Shown here in pieces: positions 8,742 to 17,595 of a DNA stretch of 64,000 bases. Source of the DNA: VBAU01 sp036005185 (GTDB lineage: Bacteria; Bacteroidota; Bacteroidia; Chitinophagales; Chitinophagaceae); assembly GCA_036005185.1 (NCBI GenBank), contig DASYQS010000006.1, forward strand, positions 113,822-177,821, given 5' to 3'. The translations under genes were made by a program, and so were the position numbers. The notes beneath the pieces are model-generated. The model saw nothing but the letters and a program-made list of their open reading frames with translations. It had not been told where the DNA came from and did no database searches. The stretch's first letter is position 1, and each line of letters starts with the position of its first letter.

Positions 8742-9920
8742 TTAATAATGCTCGAAGATATACTTCAAAATACTTTTTTCGTTTTTTGTAAGCTTTTTCC
8801 CCTTTAATTTTTTCCAATTCTCTATATCTGCTAAAGCCCGGTCAAACTGATAACGTTCAATTCCATCGCTACCCCAACAAAAACTGGAAAGATATTTTGG
8901 AGTAAGACCCCGGCCAAATATATTACAGCTTACTCCTACAACGGTTCCCGTGTTGAATGCAGTATTGATCATGGTCCGCGAATAATCGCCCATCAATACT
9001 CCACATTTATGTCCCGCATTCATTTGTCCTTTTGGCGTCCATATTCTTACTTCTCCGGCATTGTTTTTTAAGTTTGAATTTGTAGTGCCTGCGCCCAGGT
9101 TACACCACTCACCTATTACAGAATCGCCTAAATAACCATCGTGTGCTTTATTTGAAAAACCAAACATCACCGAGTTTTTAATTTCACCAGAAGCAACACT
9201 ATATGGCCCGATTGACGTAGCACCGTATATTTTGGTTCCCATTTTTAAAACAGCATGCTCACCTAATGCAAATGGGCCTCGAATCATACAGCCTTCCATC
9301 ACTTCAGCATTTTTACCAATGTAAATAGGGCCGGCAGTTGCATTTAAAATTGAATGCTCAACTTTAGCACCTTTTTCAATAAATATTTTAGATGACCTAA
9401 TAAAGGCATTTGTTTTTGAAATGGGCTGGGATTTTCTTTTATTGGTGATCAAATCAAAATCCTGTTGAATAGCATCTCCGTTCCATTGAAAGATTTCCCA
9501 TGGATACTGCAATGCCTTTATTTTGTCCTTAATGGTCAAAGCTTTCAGCACTTTTATTTTATGCGGCTCAATAACTTCTTTTTTTGTGAAACGGAAAATA
9601 ATTCCTGAATTTCCATTAACTGAAATGAACTCCCCATTTTTTAATTTTGCGATGGCTTTTACCATTTTTGCTGTAGGCAAAACATTGCCTTGTATCATTA
9701 GAAATACATCATCGCCTATGTTTTTATCAATGCGAATCGAACGTTCTAGGTCTTTGTAATCATCTTCCCATTTATCAAAAGAAGGCAACCCTAACCATTT
9801 TTCCCATTTTTCACGAATGCTAAGAATCCCAATGCGTATATCCTGTATTTGTCGCGTGAGGGTAAAGGGGTGCAGATTTTCAGGCTGACAAAATTCTTCA
9901 GTAAAAATGATTTTGTGCAT
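8742..9920 (-). CDS. GlmU-like sugar-phosphate nucleotidyltransferase / acyltransferase
   Basis: A 392-residue protein of the Bacteroidota GlmU-like family. The N-terminal part (about 1-180) is a degenerate nucleotidyltransferase domain lacking the canonical L-A-A-G-x-G-T-R-M loop. From about 186 to 340 come left-handed beta-helix hexapeptide repeats (I-Y-I-G-K-N-A-E-V, V-I-G-E-W-C-N-L-G-A-G-T-T-N-S-N-L-K-N). The G-A-G-T-T-N-S-N-L-K-N-N motif matches the acetyltransferase site of true GlmU. It is inferred to act in amino-sugar nucleotide synthesis for the cell wall; biochemical evidence for this subfamily is limited, so the substrate stays open. Confidence 0.85.
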   Translation of the reverse strand: MHKIIFTEEFCQPENLHPFTLTRQIQDIRIGILSIREKWEKWLGLPSFDKWEDDYKDLERSIRIDKNIGDDVFLMIQGNVLPTAKMVKAIAKLKNGEFISVNGNSGIIFRFTKKEVIEPHKIKVLKALTIKDKIKALQYPWEIFQWNGDAIQQDFDLITNKRKSQPISKTNAFIRSSKIFIEKGAKVEHSILNATAGPIYIGKNAEVMEGCMIRGPFALGEHAVLKMGTKIYGATSIGPYSVASGEIKNSVMFGFSNKAHDGYLGDSVIGEWCNLGAGTTNSNLKNNAGEVRIWTPKGQMNAGHKCGVLMGDYSRTMINTAFNTGTVVGVSCNIFGRGLTPKYLSSFCWGSDGIERYQFDRALADIENWKKLKGKKLTKNEKSILKYIFEHY

Positions 9921-9982
9921 GAAACAGGAATATCTTCAAAAATAAGAAAGAAAGTTAGGTTGCAAATTCTCGATGGTCGCCA

Positions 9983-10011
9983 CAAAAAAACCTCCCGAAG
10001 AATCAGGAGGT
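9983..10011 (-). terminator. terminator of the L31 gene
   Basis: On the minus strand ACCTCC pairs with GGAGGT around a 10-base loop, followed by TTTTTTTG. It lies 56 bases after the stop of the L31 gene, as expected for its transcript end. Confidence 0.8.
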
Positions 10012-10066
10012 CTTAAAGTATAGCCATGAAAAACAAAAAAAAGTAATTCAGCTTAAAGCTAAATAA

Positions 10067-10318
10067 TTATTTTTTCTTCTCATATTTCTTCTTAAACTTA
10101 TCAATACGCCCGGCTGTATCGACCAACACATTTTTTCCTGTAAAAAAAGGATGTGAAGTATTTGAAATTTCAAGTTTAACCAATGGGTATTCATTTCCAT
10201 CTTCCCATTTAATCGTTTCTTTTGAAGGGGCTGCAGAACGGCTGATAAAGGCATGGCCATTACTCATATCCTTAAACACCACCAATCGATAATTTTTGGG
10301 ATGGATACCTTCTTTCAT
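10067..10318 (-). CDS. rpmE2: ribosomal protein L31, type B (zinc-free)
   Basis: An 84-residue L31 of the C-minus type: it begins M-K-E-G-I-H-P-K-N-Y-R-L-V-V-F-K-D and contains no Cys, so it lacks the zinc ribbon of classical RpmE. H-P-F-F-T-G-K near residues 52-58 and the basic K-K-K-Y-E-K-K-K tail are typical. The frame stays open 25 codons upstream, but that part overlaps the leader that follows the promoter-like motif at 10406-10436, so ATG 10318 is chosen. In many bacteria the zinc-free paralog is induced under zinc shortage; whether a zinc-binding copy exists elsewhere cannot be seen here. Confidence 0.96.
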   Translation of the reverse strand: MKEGIHPKNYRLVVFKDMSNGHAFISRSAAPSKETIKWEDGNEYPLVKLEISNTSHPFFTGKNVLVDTAGRIDKFKKKYEKKK

Positions 10319-10405
10319 AATTGTTTGATTTTTAGGCTGCACGGATTTGGCCGTACATTGAATAATAAATAAGTCGGCAAAGTTAGCCCTCAATAGCTAT
10401 TCATC

Positions 10406-10436
10406 CAAATGTAATTTAAAAGCTTATTTTTTGAAA
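10406..10436 (-). promoter_or_regulatory. Bacteroidota-type promoter for the L31 gene
   Basis: On the minus strand a -7 element TACATTTG (exact TAnnTTTG) at 10406-10413 is preceded, after 19 bases, by TTTC at 10433-10436 (consensus -33 TTTG). The transcript would start near 10400 and carry a leader of about 80 bases before the L31 start codon. Confidence 0.65.
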
Positions 10437-10454
10437 TTCTATACTAGTGCGCCA

Positions 10455-10480
10455 AAAGAAAAGCTACCAAATAGTAGCTT
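10455..10480 (-). terminator. second hairpin terminator upstream of the L31 promoter
   Basis: On the minus strand AAGCTAC pairs with GTAGCTT (10461-10480), followed by TTCTTTTGG. It comes 25 bases after the terminator of the putative small RNA and before the L31 promoter, so it isolates the L31 gene from upstream transcription. Confidence 0.6.
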
Positions 10481-10497
10481 AATTGTGCAGCTTATAT

Positions 10498-10648
10498 AAA
10501 AAACGAAAGCATCGAAGTCTTGTTTCATATATCAGCTTGCGCCTTTATACTTACTAACCCGATGCTTTCCGGAGTAACATTCCTCTTTTGACGGATTCCT
10601 GTTTCTCCCGTTGCTTTCTTTCTGTTTCCAGATTTCCTGCAACGATTG
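10498..10648 (-). ncRNA. putative structured small RNA (~150 nt), family not recognised
   Basis: The spacer between yajQ and the L31 gene looks like a self-standing RNA gene on the minus strand. A promoter-like motif (10654-10685) predicts a start near 10647. Just inside is a stem CGTTGC / GCAACG (10639-10644 with 10610-10615). The 3' end is closed by the 10-bp stem GAAAGCATCG / CGATGCTTTC (10560-10569 with 10505-10514) and then GTTTTTTAT. No ORF of note lies inside. Size and layout would fit a 6S-like or other regulatory RNA, but I see no diagnostic motif of SRP RNA, RNase P, tmRNA or 6S, so identity is open. It could also be a long structured 3' UTR of yajQ. Confidence 0.5.
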
Positions 10649-10653
10649 TAAGT

Positions 10654-10685
10654 CCAAGATACATCTAGGTGTTACCCATTCCAAA
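10654..10685 (-). promoter_or_regulatory. promoter-like motif for the putative small RNA
   Basis: On the minus strand TTTG (10682-10685) is followed after 20 bases by TATCTTGG (10654-10661), one mismatch from TAnnTTTG. Spacing agrees with the Bacteroidota primary sigma factor consensus. The predicted start falls just before the first stem of the RNA. Confidence 0.5.
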
Positions 10686-10736
10686 TTTTTTGCATTGTTG
10701 TTTTGCACTCGTTATACACTTAGTTATTAACATCGG

Positions 10737-11228
10737 TTAGCTCCTCATATTTTCATATTGCAGAGGAATGCCCAAATTCCACGTCTTTGAAGCCTGTATC
10801 ACTGTTTGCAGATCATCAATTTTTTTTCCGGTTATTCTTACCATATCATCCATAATTGCAGCCTGCACTTTTAAACCTGAATCTTTTATATTCTTTACAA
10901 TCTTTTTTGCGTCTTCCTGTTTTAATCCATTTCGTACGATCACTTCTTTCTTCCATATTTTGCCACTTTGATAACCCTGTTTTGAAAAATCAAATGCTTC
11001 GGGTGCTATGCCTTGCTTATGTGCTCTATTGATAAGGACATCTATTAACTGTCGCATTTTCATTTCGTCTTCTGTTTCAATACCAATTGTAAAATCTTTT
11101 TTATTGAGATTGATCAAAACATGTGACCCTTTAAAATCAAACCGGTTTGTAATTTCTTTGCTTGTAACATTTACTGCATTATCCAGTGCTTGAGCATCTA
11201 CTTTGCTTACTATATCAAATGAGGGCAT
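10737..11228 (-). CDS. yajQ: YajQ family cyclic-di-GMP/nucleotide-binding protein
   Basis: A 163-residue YajQ/DUF520 protein, the usual family length. It opens with M-P-S-F-D-I-V-S-K-V-D and has the F-D-F-K-G-S motif near 32-37 and the Q-V/K-Q-G-I-A-P-E-A-F-D-F segment, followed by the second ferredoxin-like domain. Characterised members bind cyclic di-GMP or RNA; which ligand applies here is unknown. It is a single-gene unit followed by the putative small RNA. Confidence 0.95.
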   Translation of the reverse strand: MPSFDIVSKVDAQALDNAVNVTSKEITNRFDFKGSHVLINLNKKDFTIGIETEDEMKMRQLIDVLINRAHKQGIAPEAFDFSKQGYQSGKIWKKEVIVRNGLKQEDAKKIVKNIKDSGLKVQAAIMDDMVRITGKKIDDLQTVIQASKTWNLGIPLQYENMRS

Positions 11229-11320
11229 ATAATTAATTTAAATTGAAATTTAGGCTAAATTAAGATGTTTTGGAAAGCTCAATATAAATAGGAAGTAGAC
11301 AAGAGCTACGAGATTTGCAC

Positions 11321-11369
11321 ATAAAAAGCCCTCCATAGAAATGGAAGGCCTTCAACGATTGCTTGCCAT
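11321..11369 (-). terminator. duplicated terminator, copy A
   Basis: On the minus strand this reads ATGGCAAGC, AATCGTTG, then a hairpin ATGGAGGGC-type stem (11328-11350) and TTTTTAT. The 42-base block 11328-11369 is nearly identical to copy B at 11957-11997: one substitution and one inserted base. It lies 147 bases after the stop of the small gene at 11516-11911. Confidence 0.75.
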
Positions 11370-11515
11370 ATGAAAAAAATCGAAATATTTTTATTTACAA
11401 ACCTATTCTAAACTCAAAAAACAAAATTCATAAAAACAATTTGTTTCTCGTTGATGTCATTGTTAAGTTTAAGTGATTTTGTATAGTGGAAATTAATGTA
11501 ATGATTCCAATGCCA

Positions 11516-11911
11516 TCATCCCTGCATCTTTACGGGGTCCATTACAATGGAGCCGGTAGATGTATTAGAATAAGAGGCCTTGTAAAACGTTCCGATTCCA
11601 GGGCCATCGTCTGTAAATCTTATTCTATCTCCTGACACATAAATCTCCTTCCGATACTTTACAAAGAATCTGCGTTGGAAACTTTCAAAGCAAATAATGC
11701 TGCCCACCTCCCAACCCTCTGTCCAGCCTTTTGGTAAATAAAGATTGATAACCTTGTAATGTTTACCATCCCTGATTATTAGTTGAGGATCTGTTATGTG
11801 GCCCCAGTTTAAAATGTTTGACCATATTCTTCCGAATAGAGTGCATGCCACTGCAATAATAATAATTATGAATCCCAAATTTTCACTGAAAAAGAAGGTA
11901 GGTTCTTTCAT
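11516..11911 (-). CDS. hypothetical single-pass membrane protein
   Basis: About 131 residues: one N-terminal membrane helix (about 12-30, F-I-I-I-I-I-A-V-A-C), then a beta-rich domain of about 100 residues with many aromatic and basic residues (Y-L-P-K-G-W-T-E-G-W-E-V-G). No family is recognised. The frame is open up to 11983, but the extra codons would be translated from the terminator hairpin of nhaA (copy B), so the ATG at 11911 just before the helix is chosen. The gene lies between two nearly identical 42-base terminator blocks, which suggests it arrived as, or can recombine out as, a unit. Confidence 0.6.
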   Translation of the reverse strand: MKEPTFFFSENLGFIIIIIAVACTLFGRIWSNILNWGHITDPQLIIRDGKHYKVINLYLPKGWTEGWEVGSIICFESFQRRFFVKYRKEIYVSGDRIRFTDDGPGIGTFYKASYSNTSTGSIVMDPVKMQG

Positions 11912-11950
11912 GCTGAGTTTATTTATAAACGGAAAGTTGTCATCATCAAA

Positions 11951-11997
11951 AAAATAGCCTTCCATAGAAATGGAAGGCCTCAACGATTGCTTGCCAT
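11951..11997 (-). terminator. duplicated terminator, copy B (after nhaA)
   Basis: On the minus strand GGCCTTCCAT / ATGGAAGGC forms a strong hairpin followed by TATTTTTTT, 35 bases after the nhaA stop. The block 11957-11997 matches copy A at 11328-11369 nearly base for base, in the same orientation. Confidence 0.8.
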
Positions 11998-12031
11998 GTA
12001 AAATTTAATTAACCATTTAAAGTCTTCATCA

Positions 12032-13231
12032 TTAGCCTACAGCAACTTCAGAATTTACCCCTCCTACTGCCATCGATTTCCTTTTAACCGTTTGGCCAAT
12101 AACAAGAAAATACATCCAGCTTATCATCAATGATAAAATCATACTTACCAAAATTGAAATCTTTGCTACATCACGATGAATTTCTCCACTAAAAGCAAGC
12201 GTGGTCGTAAAAATTGACATTGTAAATCCGATACCTGCCAGTGCGCCCATTCCAAGAAATTGTCTCCAATAGACGCGGGTGGGTAGCTTGGCAATTTTCA
12301 GAGCTACCAATAACCGGCTGAAAAGAAATATGCCAATGGGTTTACCAATTACTAAGCCTGCAATCACTCCCAACCCGATTGAATTATTCAAGGCCACAGA
12401 AATATCTGCAGGAATAAGGACGGCTGTATTTGCCAATGCAAAAAGAGGAAGAATTAAAAAATTAACGGCTCCATGAATTACTTTCTCCAGTTTCGGCAAT
12501 GAGTTTACCGGCATGGCAAAAGCAACCAATACACCAGTAATGCTAGCTTCAATTCCTGACCTAAGAATAGCATACCAAAGCAAGACTGATAATATTAATT
12601 GAATAATCCCTGGTTTAAGTCTTACATAATTACAAAGCCAGAGTAACCCATATAATACTGCCCCGACAATAAAATACATTCCTTCCACTTTACCACCATA
12701 AAACAAAGCAATAACTATGATAGCCCCAAGATCATCAATGATTGCCAATGCCATCAAAAATATTTTCAAACTCGTTGGCACTCTTTTACCAAACAATGAA
12801 GCTATGCCAAGTGAAAACGCAATATCAGTTGCAGTAGGGATTCCCCAGCCATGCGAAAACCCAGAACCAATGTTAAAGGCTAGGAAAATCAATGCTGGCA
12901 CAACCATGCCTCCCAATGCAGCACCAAATGGTAGAATAGCTTTTTTAAAACTTGATAACTCGCCATTTGTCAGCTCACGTTTTATTTCCATGCCGGCCAA
13001 CAGAAAAAAGAAAGCCATCAGGAAATCATTGATCCATTTAAGTGGCGAATGAGGAAGATTCATTATGGAATTGACGTCAACATTCCAGATTGAGCGATAC
13101 CATCCCCCACTTGCCGTATTAGACATGAACAAAGAAAAGGCTGTGCATAAAAGCAACAAAATTCCAATGGAGCGGCTGTCTGCAATAAAAAACTTCAATG
13201 GATTGATGGCTTTTTTTACCAGTCTTTTCAT
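12032..13231 (-). CDS. nhaA: Na+/H+ antiporter NhaA
   Basis: Exchanges internal Na+ (or Li+) for external H+ at the inner membrane. The 399-residue length and roughly 12 helices match the family. Signature pieces are F-F-F-L-L-A-G-M-E-I-K-R-E near 74-86, T-A-T-D-I-A-F-S with Asp136, and the ion-binding Asp pair Asp166-Asp167 in A-I-I-D-D-L-G-A. It is followed by terminator copy B. It lies just downstream of the ammonium transporter block but has its own 61-base spacer. Confidence 0.97.
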   Translation of the reverse strand: MKRLVKKAINPLKFFIADSRSIGILLLLCTAFSLFMSNTASGGWYRSIWNVDVNSIMNLPHSPLKWINDFLMAFFFLLAGMEIKRELTNGELSSFKKAILPFGAALGGMVVPALIFLAFNIGSGFSHGWGIPTATDIAFSLGIASLFGKRVPTSLKIFLMALAIIDDLGAIIVIALFYGGKVEGMYFIVGAVLYGLLWLCNYVRLKPGIIQLILSVLLWYAILRSGIEASITGVLVAFAMPVNSLPKLEKVIHGAVNFLILPLFALANTAVLIPADISVALNNSIGLGVIAGLVIGKPIGIFLFSRLLVALKIAKLPTRVYWRQFLGMGALAGIGFTMSIFTTTLAFSGEIHRDVAKISILVSMILSLMISWMYFLVIGQTVKRKSMAVGGVNSEVAVG

Positions 13232-13292
13232 CGTAAATAGTTTATACGTTTCAAGAACTTTTTTCTATCATTTTTTATATAATCATGCTCGT

Positions 13293-14918
13293 CTATGATT
13301 TTGATGGGTCTGGATTAGCATATCCTAATACCCCAGCTCCTGAGGGTTTAATTCCTACTGGCTCATTAATGACATCACCGTCATAATATCCATGCACTCC
13401 CATTTCCGGTATATCAAGACCAGCAATTTCATCCGCTTCGTCAGAACGTAAGCCGATTGTAGCCTTGCAGATTTTAAAAAAGAAGTACATGACTGGAAAT
13501 ACAAATACAAAACATGTCAGTCCACCGATTAACTCAGCAAAAAATTGACTGGCATCACCATAAAATAAACCCTTTACAGTCCCTGGCACACCATTCCAAC
13601 CATCACCATAAGAACCATCAGCAAATAATCCAAGTGAAAGAACACCCCAGAATCCATTCACACCATGTACAGCAATAGCTCCGACGGGGTCATCAATTTT
13701 TAATTTACTGTCAATGAAGAAATATGCCCATATCACAAAAAGTCCTGAGATAGCGCCAATAATAACGGCAGAAGTTGCATTTACAAAAGCACAAGGAGCC
13801 GTAATAGCAACTAGACCAGCCAGCATGCCATTTGCCATCATGCCTGGATCCCATTTCCCTGTTTTTGCTTTCATATAAAAAGCAGCAATGACAGCCCCGC
13901 TTGCGCTGGCAAGCATGGTGTTTACGGCAACAACAGAAATGCGAAGATCAGTACCCGCTAAAGTTGACCCTGGGTTAAAACCAAACCATCCGAATGCTAA
14001 GATGAAACAGCCAAGTAAGGCCATTGGAATATTATGGGCTGGTATTGTATTTACAGTTCCATCCTTACCATATTTGCCGATACGTGGTCCGATGACCATT
14101 GCTCCTGCCAAAGCAGCAACACCTCCCACCATGTGTACTACTGAGGATCCAGCAAAATCTACATGGCCATGTCCTAATCCAAACATACTGCCTAGTTGTG
14201 AAAGCCATCCGCCTCCCCAAACCCAGTTTCCGAAAATAGGGTATACAAACATGGAAATGAAGAATCCAAAAATCACAAACGATTTGAATTTCCAACGCTC
14301 GGCCATTGCGCCCGTTGGAATGGTTGCAGTGGTATCCATGAATACCATTTGAAATAAAAACAAAGCAAATATTCCTACATCATAAACTTTGCTATTTAAA
14401 AAATAACCGGCATTGCCCCAAAGCCCAAAATCGTGGCCAAATAGATGGACCGTAAATTCGTGACCAACCACGCCTGCCGAACCTCCCAATGCACCAACAT
14501 TAGGAGCGCCTCCAAACATAAATGCAAAGCCACAGATCCAAAATCCTAACAAACCAAGCACGTAGATCAAAAAATTCATGGCCATGGTATGAGCCACATT
14601 TTTCTTTTGTGTAAATCCTGTTTCTACCAATGCAAAACCTGCTTGCATAAACATAACAAGAAAACCGGCCAACAAAGTCCAGACAATATTGATAGAAATT
14701 TTGTTGTGACCTGTTTGTGCACCTACTTCTTCCAGAGTTGGCTTGCCTGCTGTTGCAGCAGCCACATCATTTATATTACCCGTATTTGACCCTGAAGGAT
14801 CTTGAGCAAATGATAATAATGGAAGAAATAATAATAGTAATACTATAGTTATTGAAAATAAAGCTGGCAATGAGATATTAAACCTTATTTTTCCCGTATG
14901 AGAGTTTTTTAAATTCAT
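13293..14918 (-). CDS. amt: ammonium transporter (Amt), long form with signal peptide
   Basis: Moves ammonium across the inner membrane. The 541-residue protein has an N-terminal signal-like helix ending near A-Q-D (about residue 40), a Ser/Gly/Thr-rich periplasmic stretch and then the 11-helix Amt core. The substrate-site residues are present: Asp254, and the twin histidines His262 (V-V-H-M) and His418 (V-H-G-V-N-G). It is the last gene of the Amt - porin - Amt set and diverges in length from the second copy (466 residues). No PII (glnK/glnB) gene accompanies either, unlike the common glnK-amtB pairing. Confidence 0.96.
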   Translation of the reverse strand: MNLKNSHTGKIRFNISLPALFSITIVLLLLFLPLLSFAQDPSGSNTGNINDVAAATAGKPTLEEVGAQTGHNKISINIVWTLLAGFLVMFMQAGFALVETGFTQKKNVAHTMAMNFLIYVLGLLGFWICGFAFMFGGAPNVGALGGSAGVVGHEFTVHLFGHDFGLWGNAGYFLNSKVYDVGIFALFLFQMVFMDTTATIPTGAMAERWKFKSFVIFGFFISMFVYPIFGNWVWGGGWLSQLGSMFGLGHGHVDFAGSSVVHMVGGVAALAGAMVIGPRIGKYGKDGTVNTIPAHNIPMALLGCFILAFGWFGFNPGSTLAGTDLRISVVAVNTMLASASGAVIAAFYMKAKTGKWDPGMMANGMLAGLVAITAPCAFVNATSAVIIGAISGLFVIWAYFFIDSKLKIDDPVGAIAVHGVNGFWGVLSLGLFADGSYGDGWNGVPGTVKGLFYGDASQFFAELIGGLTCFVFVFPVMYFFFKICKATIGLRSDEADEIAGLDIPEMGVHGYYDGDVINEPVGIKPSGAGVLGYANPDPSKS

Positions 14919-14974
14919 AACTTAGGTTTTGGTTATTTTTAATGCCGTCATCACTTTATCTTTTTTCAAAAAGA

Positions 14975-16057
14975 TTAAAAATGATAGGTGGCTCCCAGAA
15001 TAAACGTGCCTGTACTTTTTGCTGAGGGACTAAATGGTGAATCATCTTTTTTGAAGAAGATCGGATCCTTTGCTGTATCCACTCTGAATTCAGGGATGAT
15101 GGTGAGATTATCAATGTGTATATCGAACGACAACGTAGCATCAAAAATATTTGTACCAAAACCGGCCACACCCTTTTTATCGCCGAAATATTCGCCTCTT
15201 GCAGTAATACCTACCATTGAGGATGGATCAAAATTTAGGTAGAGGGCAGAACCCCACCATGAATCGCTTTCGCCACCATCGGGCTTTACCATTTTTACTG
15301 TACCATTATATCCAATGCTGAATTTATCAGAAACAGTTCCCGTAATAACAGCATCAAACTGGTTAATGGTAGCATCAGACATATCTTTTCCTCCTACATA
15401 ATTGAGATAGGCACCTAACTTACTATCAGAAGTAGCTAAATGAATTTGCCCAAGGAAATTTTTCTTTGCAAAGCTTGCTGTCGTAAAATCAGTTGGATTT
15501 GCTATACCAACCATTAATCCAAAATTGCTGTTGGCTGTTACATCAAGTTTTATTCCCGTATGAAAAAATGGACCATAAGAGAACATATAATCCATACTAT
15601 AATTACGATTCAAATAGGCATCGAGCAATTCATAACCAACATGTGTGGCCCATTTACCCATTGTAAATTTTACTTTGCTTGATGGGGCATAAGAAACATA
15701 GGCCTGCTTAATGGCTGCCAATGTCAAAAAGCCATTTTTGCCTTGGTCCTCGTCACCATCTGTATAAGAAAACTCGTCTGCTCTTCTGCCGAAACCAATG
15801 TCAACCACCCCATCTACTTTTCCAATTGCATAATCGGCTTTAATAGAAGCCATTCCCAACTCAAAAGAGTTGTGAGAGTTTGTAAAGCTTGTGTAATTGT
15901 TGGTGTAGCCAGAATCCTTGGCATTGTGAAAGTTGAACCTGTAATACGCGTCAACAGAGCCTGAAATTGTTAAATTGCCTTTTTTAGTCGAATCCTGGCC
16001 TTTGCAGTAAATAAAACTGGCAAAAGCCAAAAAGAAAATCGGAAATTTTCGTAACAT
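14975..16057 (-). CDS. outer membrane beta-barrel porin
   Basis: A 360-residue protein with a signal peptide (hydrophobic segment 4-18, cleavage near C-K-G-Q-D) and alternating hydrophobic/polar strands throughout, ending in Phe (G-A-T-Y-H-F), the C-terminal signature recognised by the Bam machinery. It resembles OmpL/porin-2-like barrels of Bacteroidota. Placed between two ammonium transporters, it is inferred to give small solutes, perhaps ammonium or another nitrogen source, entry through the outer membrane. That link is from context only. Confidence 0.85.
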   Translation of the reverse strand: MLRKFPIFFLAFASFIYCKGQDSTKKGNLTISGSVDAYYRFNFHNAKDSGYTNNYTSFTNSHNSFELGMASIKADYAIGKVDGVVDIGFGRRADEFSYTDGDEDQGKNGFLTLAAIKQAYVSYAPSSKVKFTMGKWATHVGYELLDAYLNRNYSMDYMFSYGPFFHTGIKLDVTANSNFGLMVGIANPTDFTTASFAKKNFLGQIHLATSDSKLGAYLNYVGGKDMSDATINQFDAVITGTVSDKFSIGYNGTVKMVKPDGGESDSWWGSALYLNFDPSSMVGITARGEYFGDKKGVAGFGTNIFDATLSFDIHIDNLTIIPEFRVDTAKDPIFFKKDDSPFSPSAKSTGTFILGATYHF

Positions 16058-16152
16058 CGCAGTTGATTTTTAATTGTTAAGGGTACAGCCTATAAGTTGT
16101 TAGCGCAACTTGTATTTATGCTGTACCTTTTTAATTGGGTTTTCTTTCTTCG

Positions 16153-17553
16153 CTAAGATTGTTTTGCTTCATCAGCAAGCTTCTCTTCCAATTTACCGTT
16201 ATTATGAATTAACAATGTGCCTTGTAAATACTTTTCATTATGCTGTGTTGCATCCAATCCGATTTCTTCTTCTTCGGAACTTACACGCATAGGCAATACA
16301 AGATTGATAAATTTGAAAATGAGGAATGAGACACCAAAACTATAACCAACCGCTACTGCCATTGCTTTTACCTGTGTAAAAAAGAAACCTGTGCCACCAT
16401 AAAATAAACCATCATTTCCTGCAGCATTCACAGCTTTTGTTGCAAATACACCAGTCATCAACATACCTACCATACCTCCAATACCATGGCAAGGGAATAC
16501 ATCTAATGTATCATCCAATTTTGTAGATCTCTGTTTGATATACACAGCAAGGTTAGAAACAATGGCAGCGATAACTCCAACAAAAATACTTTGTGGAATA
16601 GCCACAAAACCTGCGGCAGGTGTAATAGCTACAAGACCAACTACGGCACCAATACAAAAACCCATTACAGATGGTTTTTTACCACGCAATAGATCAAAAA
16701 ACATCCATGATAAACCTGCAGCAGCGGCAGCCGTATTGGTAGTTGCAAATGCAGAAACTGATAAAGCGTTGGCAGCACCTGCTGAGCCTGCATTAAAACC
16801 AAACCAGCCAAACCACAAAAGTCCAGTTCCAATTAAAACATAAGGAATGTTAGCCGGTGGAATTTCTTTTTGTTCAATATGAACTTTTCTACGTTTAAGC
16901 ACCAAAACACCTGCAAGTGCAGCACAACCTGCAGAAATATGAACTACAGTGCCACCAGCAAAATCCAGAGCTCCCATTTTTGCAAGAAATCCAGCCGGAT
17001 GCCAGCTCCAATGAGCAAGAGGAGCATATACTAAAACACTAAATAATATAATAAATAAGATAAAAGAGGTAAAACGTATCCGCTCTGCAACTGCTCCTAC
17101 AACTAGGGCTGGAGTAATAATTGCAAACATTAATTGAAACAGAGAGAAAAGTGTCTTGGGAATTGAAGTAGCTAAAACCCATGGCTCACCTGAGTTAACA
17201 CCTTTGTAAAACAAATGGGTCATTGGATTTCCAATAAATCCGCCAATATCATCGCCAAAAGCAAGACTATAACCTACTACAACCCAAAGAACACTTACTA
17301 TTCCAGCAGCCACCATACTTTTGATCATTGTTGAAATCACATTCTTTCTGTGAACCATGCCACCATAAAAAAAGGCTAAGCCAGGAGTCATTAAAAATAC
17401 AAGAGCGGTGGCCACAATAATCCATGCTATATCAGCTGAATTATACTTACCAGAATCTGCAAAATCAGCAACAGGTTTAATAAAGCAAGCAGCAATGGCA
17501 ATCGTTGCCAAAACAAGAAACGGTAAAACTTGTTTTAGTGTCATTTTTTTCAT
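16153..17553 (-). CDS. amt: ammonium transporter (Amt), second copy
   Basis: A 466-residue Amt with 11 helices after an N-terminal hydrophobic segment. The pore residues are in place: Asp197 (D-F-A-G-G-T-V-V-H), His205 and His356 (P-C-H-G-I-G-G). The C-terminal tail after about 425 is long, charged and ends in L-A-D-E-A-K-Q-S. It heads the Amt - porin - Amt group, with the 217-bp gap carrying a 14-bp inverted repeat upstream. Two paralogs in one cluster may differ in affinity or regulation. Confidence 0.97.
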   Translation of the reverse strand: MKKMTLKQVLPFLVLATIAIAACFIKPVADFADSGKYNSADIAWIIVATALVFLMTPGLAFFYGGMVHRKNVISTMIKSMVAAGIVSVLWVVVGYSLAFGDDIGGFIGNPMTHLFYKGVNSGEPWVLATSIPKTLFSLFQLMFAIITPALVVGAVAERIRFTSFILFIILFSVLVYAPLAHWSWHPAGFLAKMGALDFAGGTVVHISAGCAALAGVLVLKRRKVHIEQKEIPPANIPYVLIGTGLLWFGWFGFNAGSAGAANALSVSAFATTNTAAAAAGLSWMFFDLLRGKKPSVMGFCIGAVVGLVAITPAAGFVAIPQSIFVGVIAAIVSNLAVYIKQRSTKLDDTLDVFPCHGIGGMVGMLMTGVFATKAVNAAGNDGLFYGGTGFFFTQVKAMAVAVGYSFGVSFLIFKFINLVLPMRVSSEEEEIGLDATQHNEKYLQGTLLIHNNGKLEEKLADEAKQS

Positions 17554-17595
17554 GCATGGAGAGATTTAAACATTAGTAATAAATATATATGAATC

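Noticed and set aside
10498..10648. Naming the small RNA as 6S RNA
   Set aside because: Size fits but I see no diagnostic open-bubble sequence; left unnamed.
13888..14352. 154-codon open frame on the plus strand opposite amt
   Set aside because: It is antisense to a conserved gene, has low-complexity Pro/Ala/Thr composition expected from mirrored codons, and no domain resemblance.
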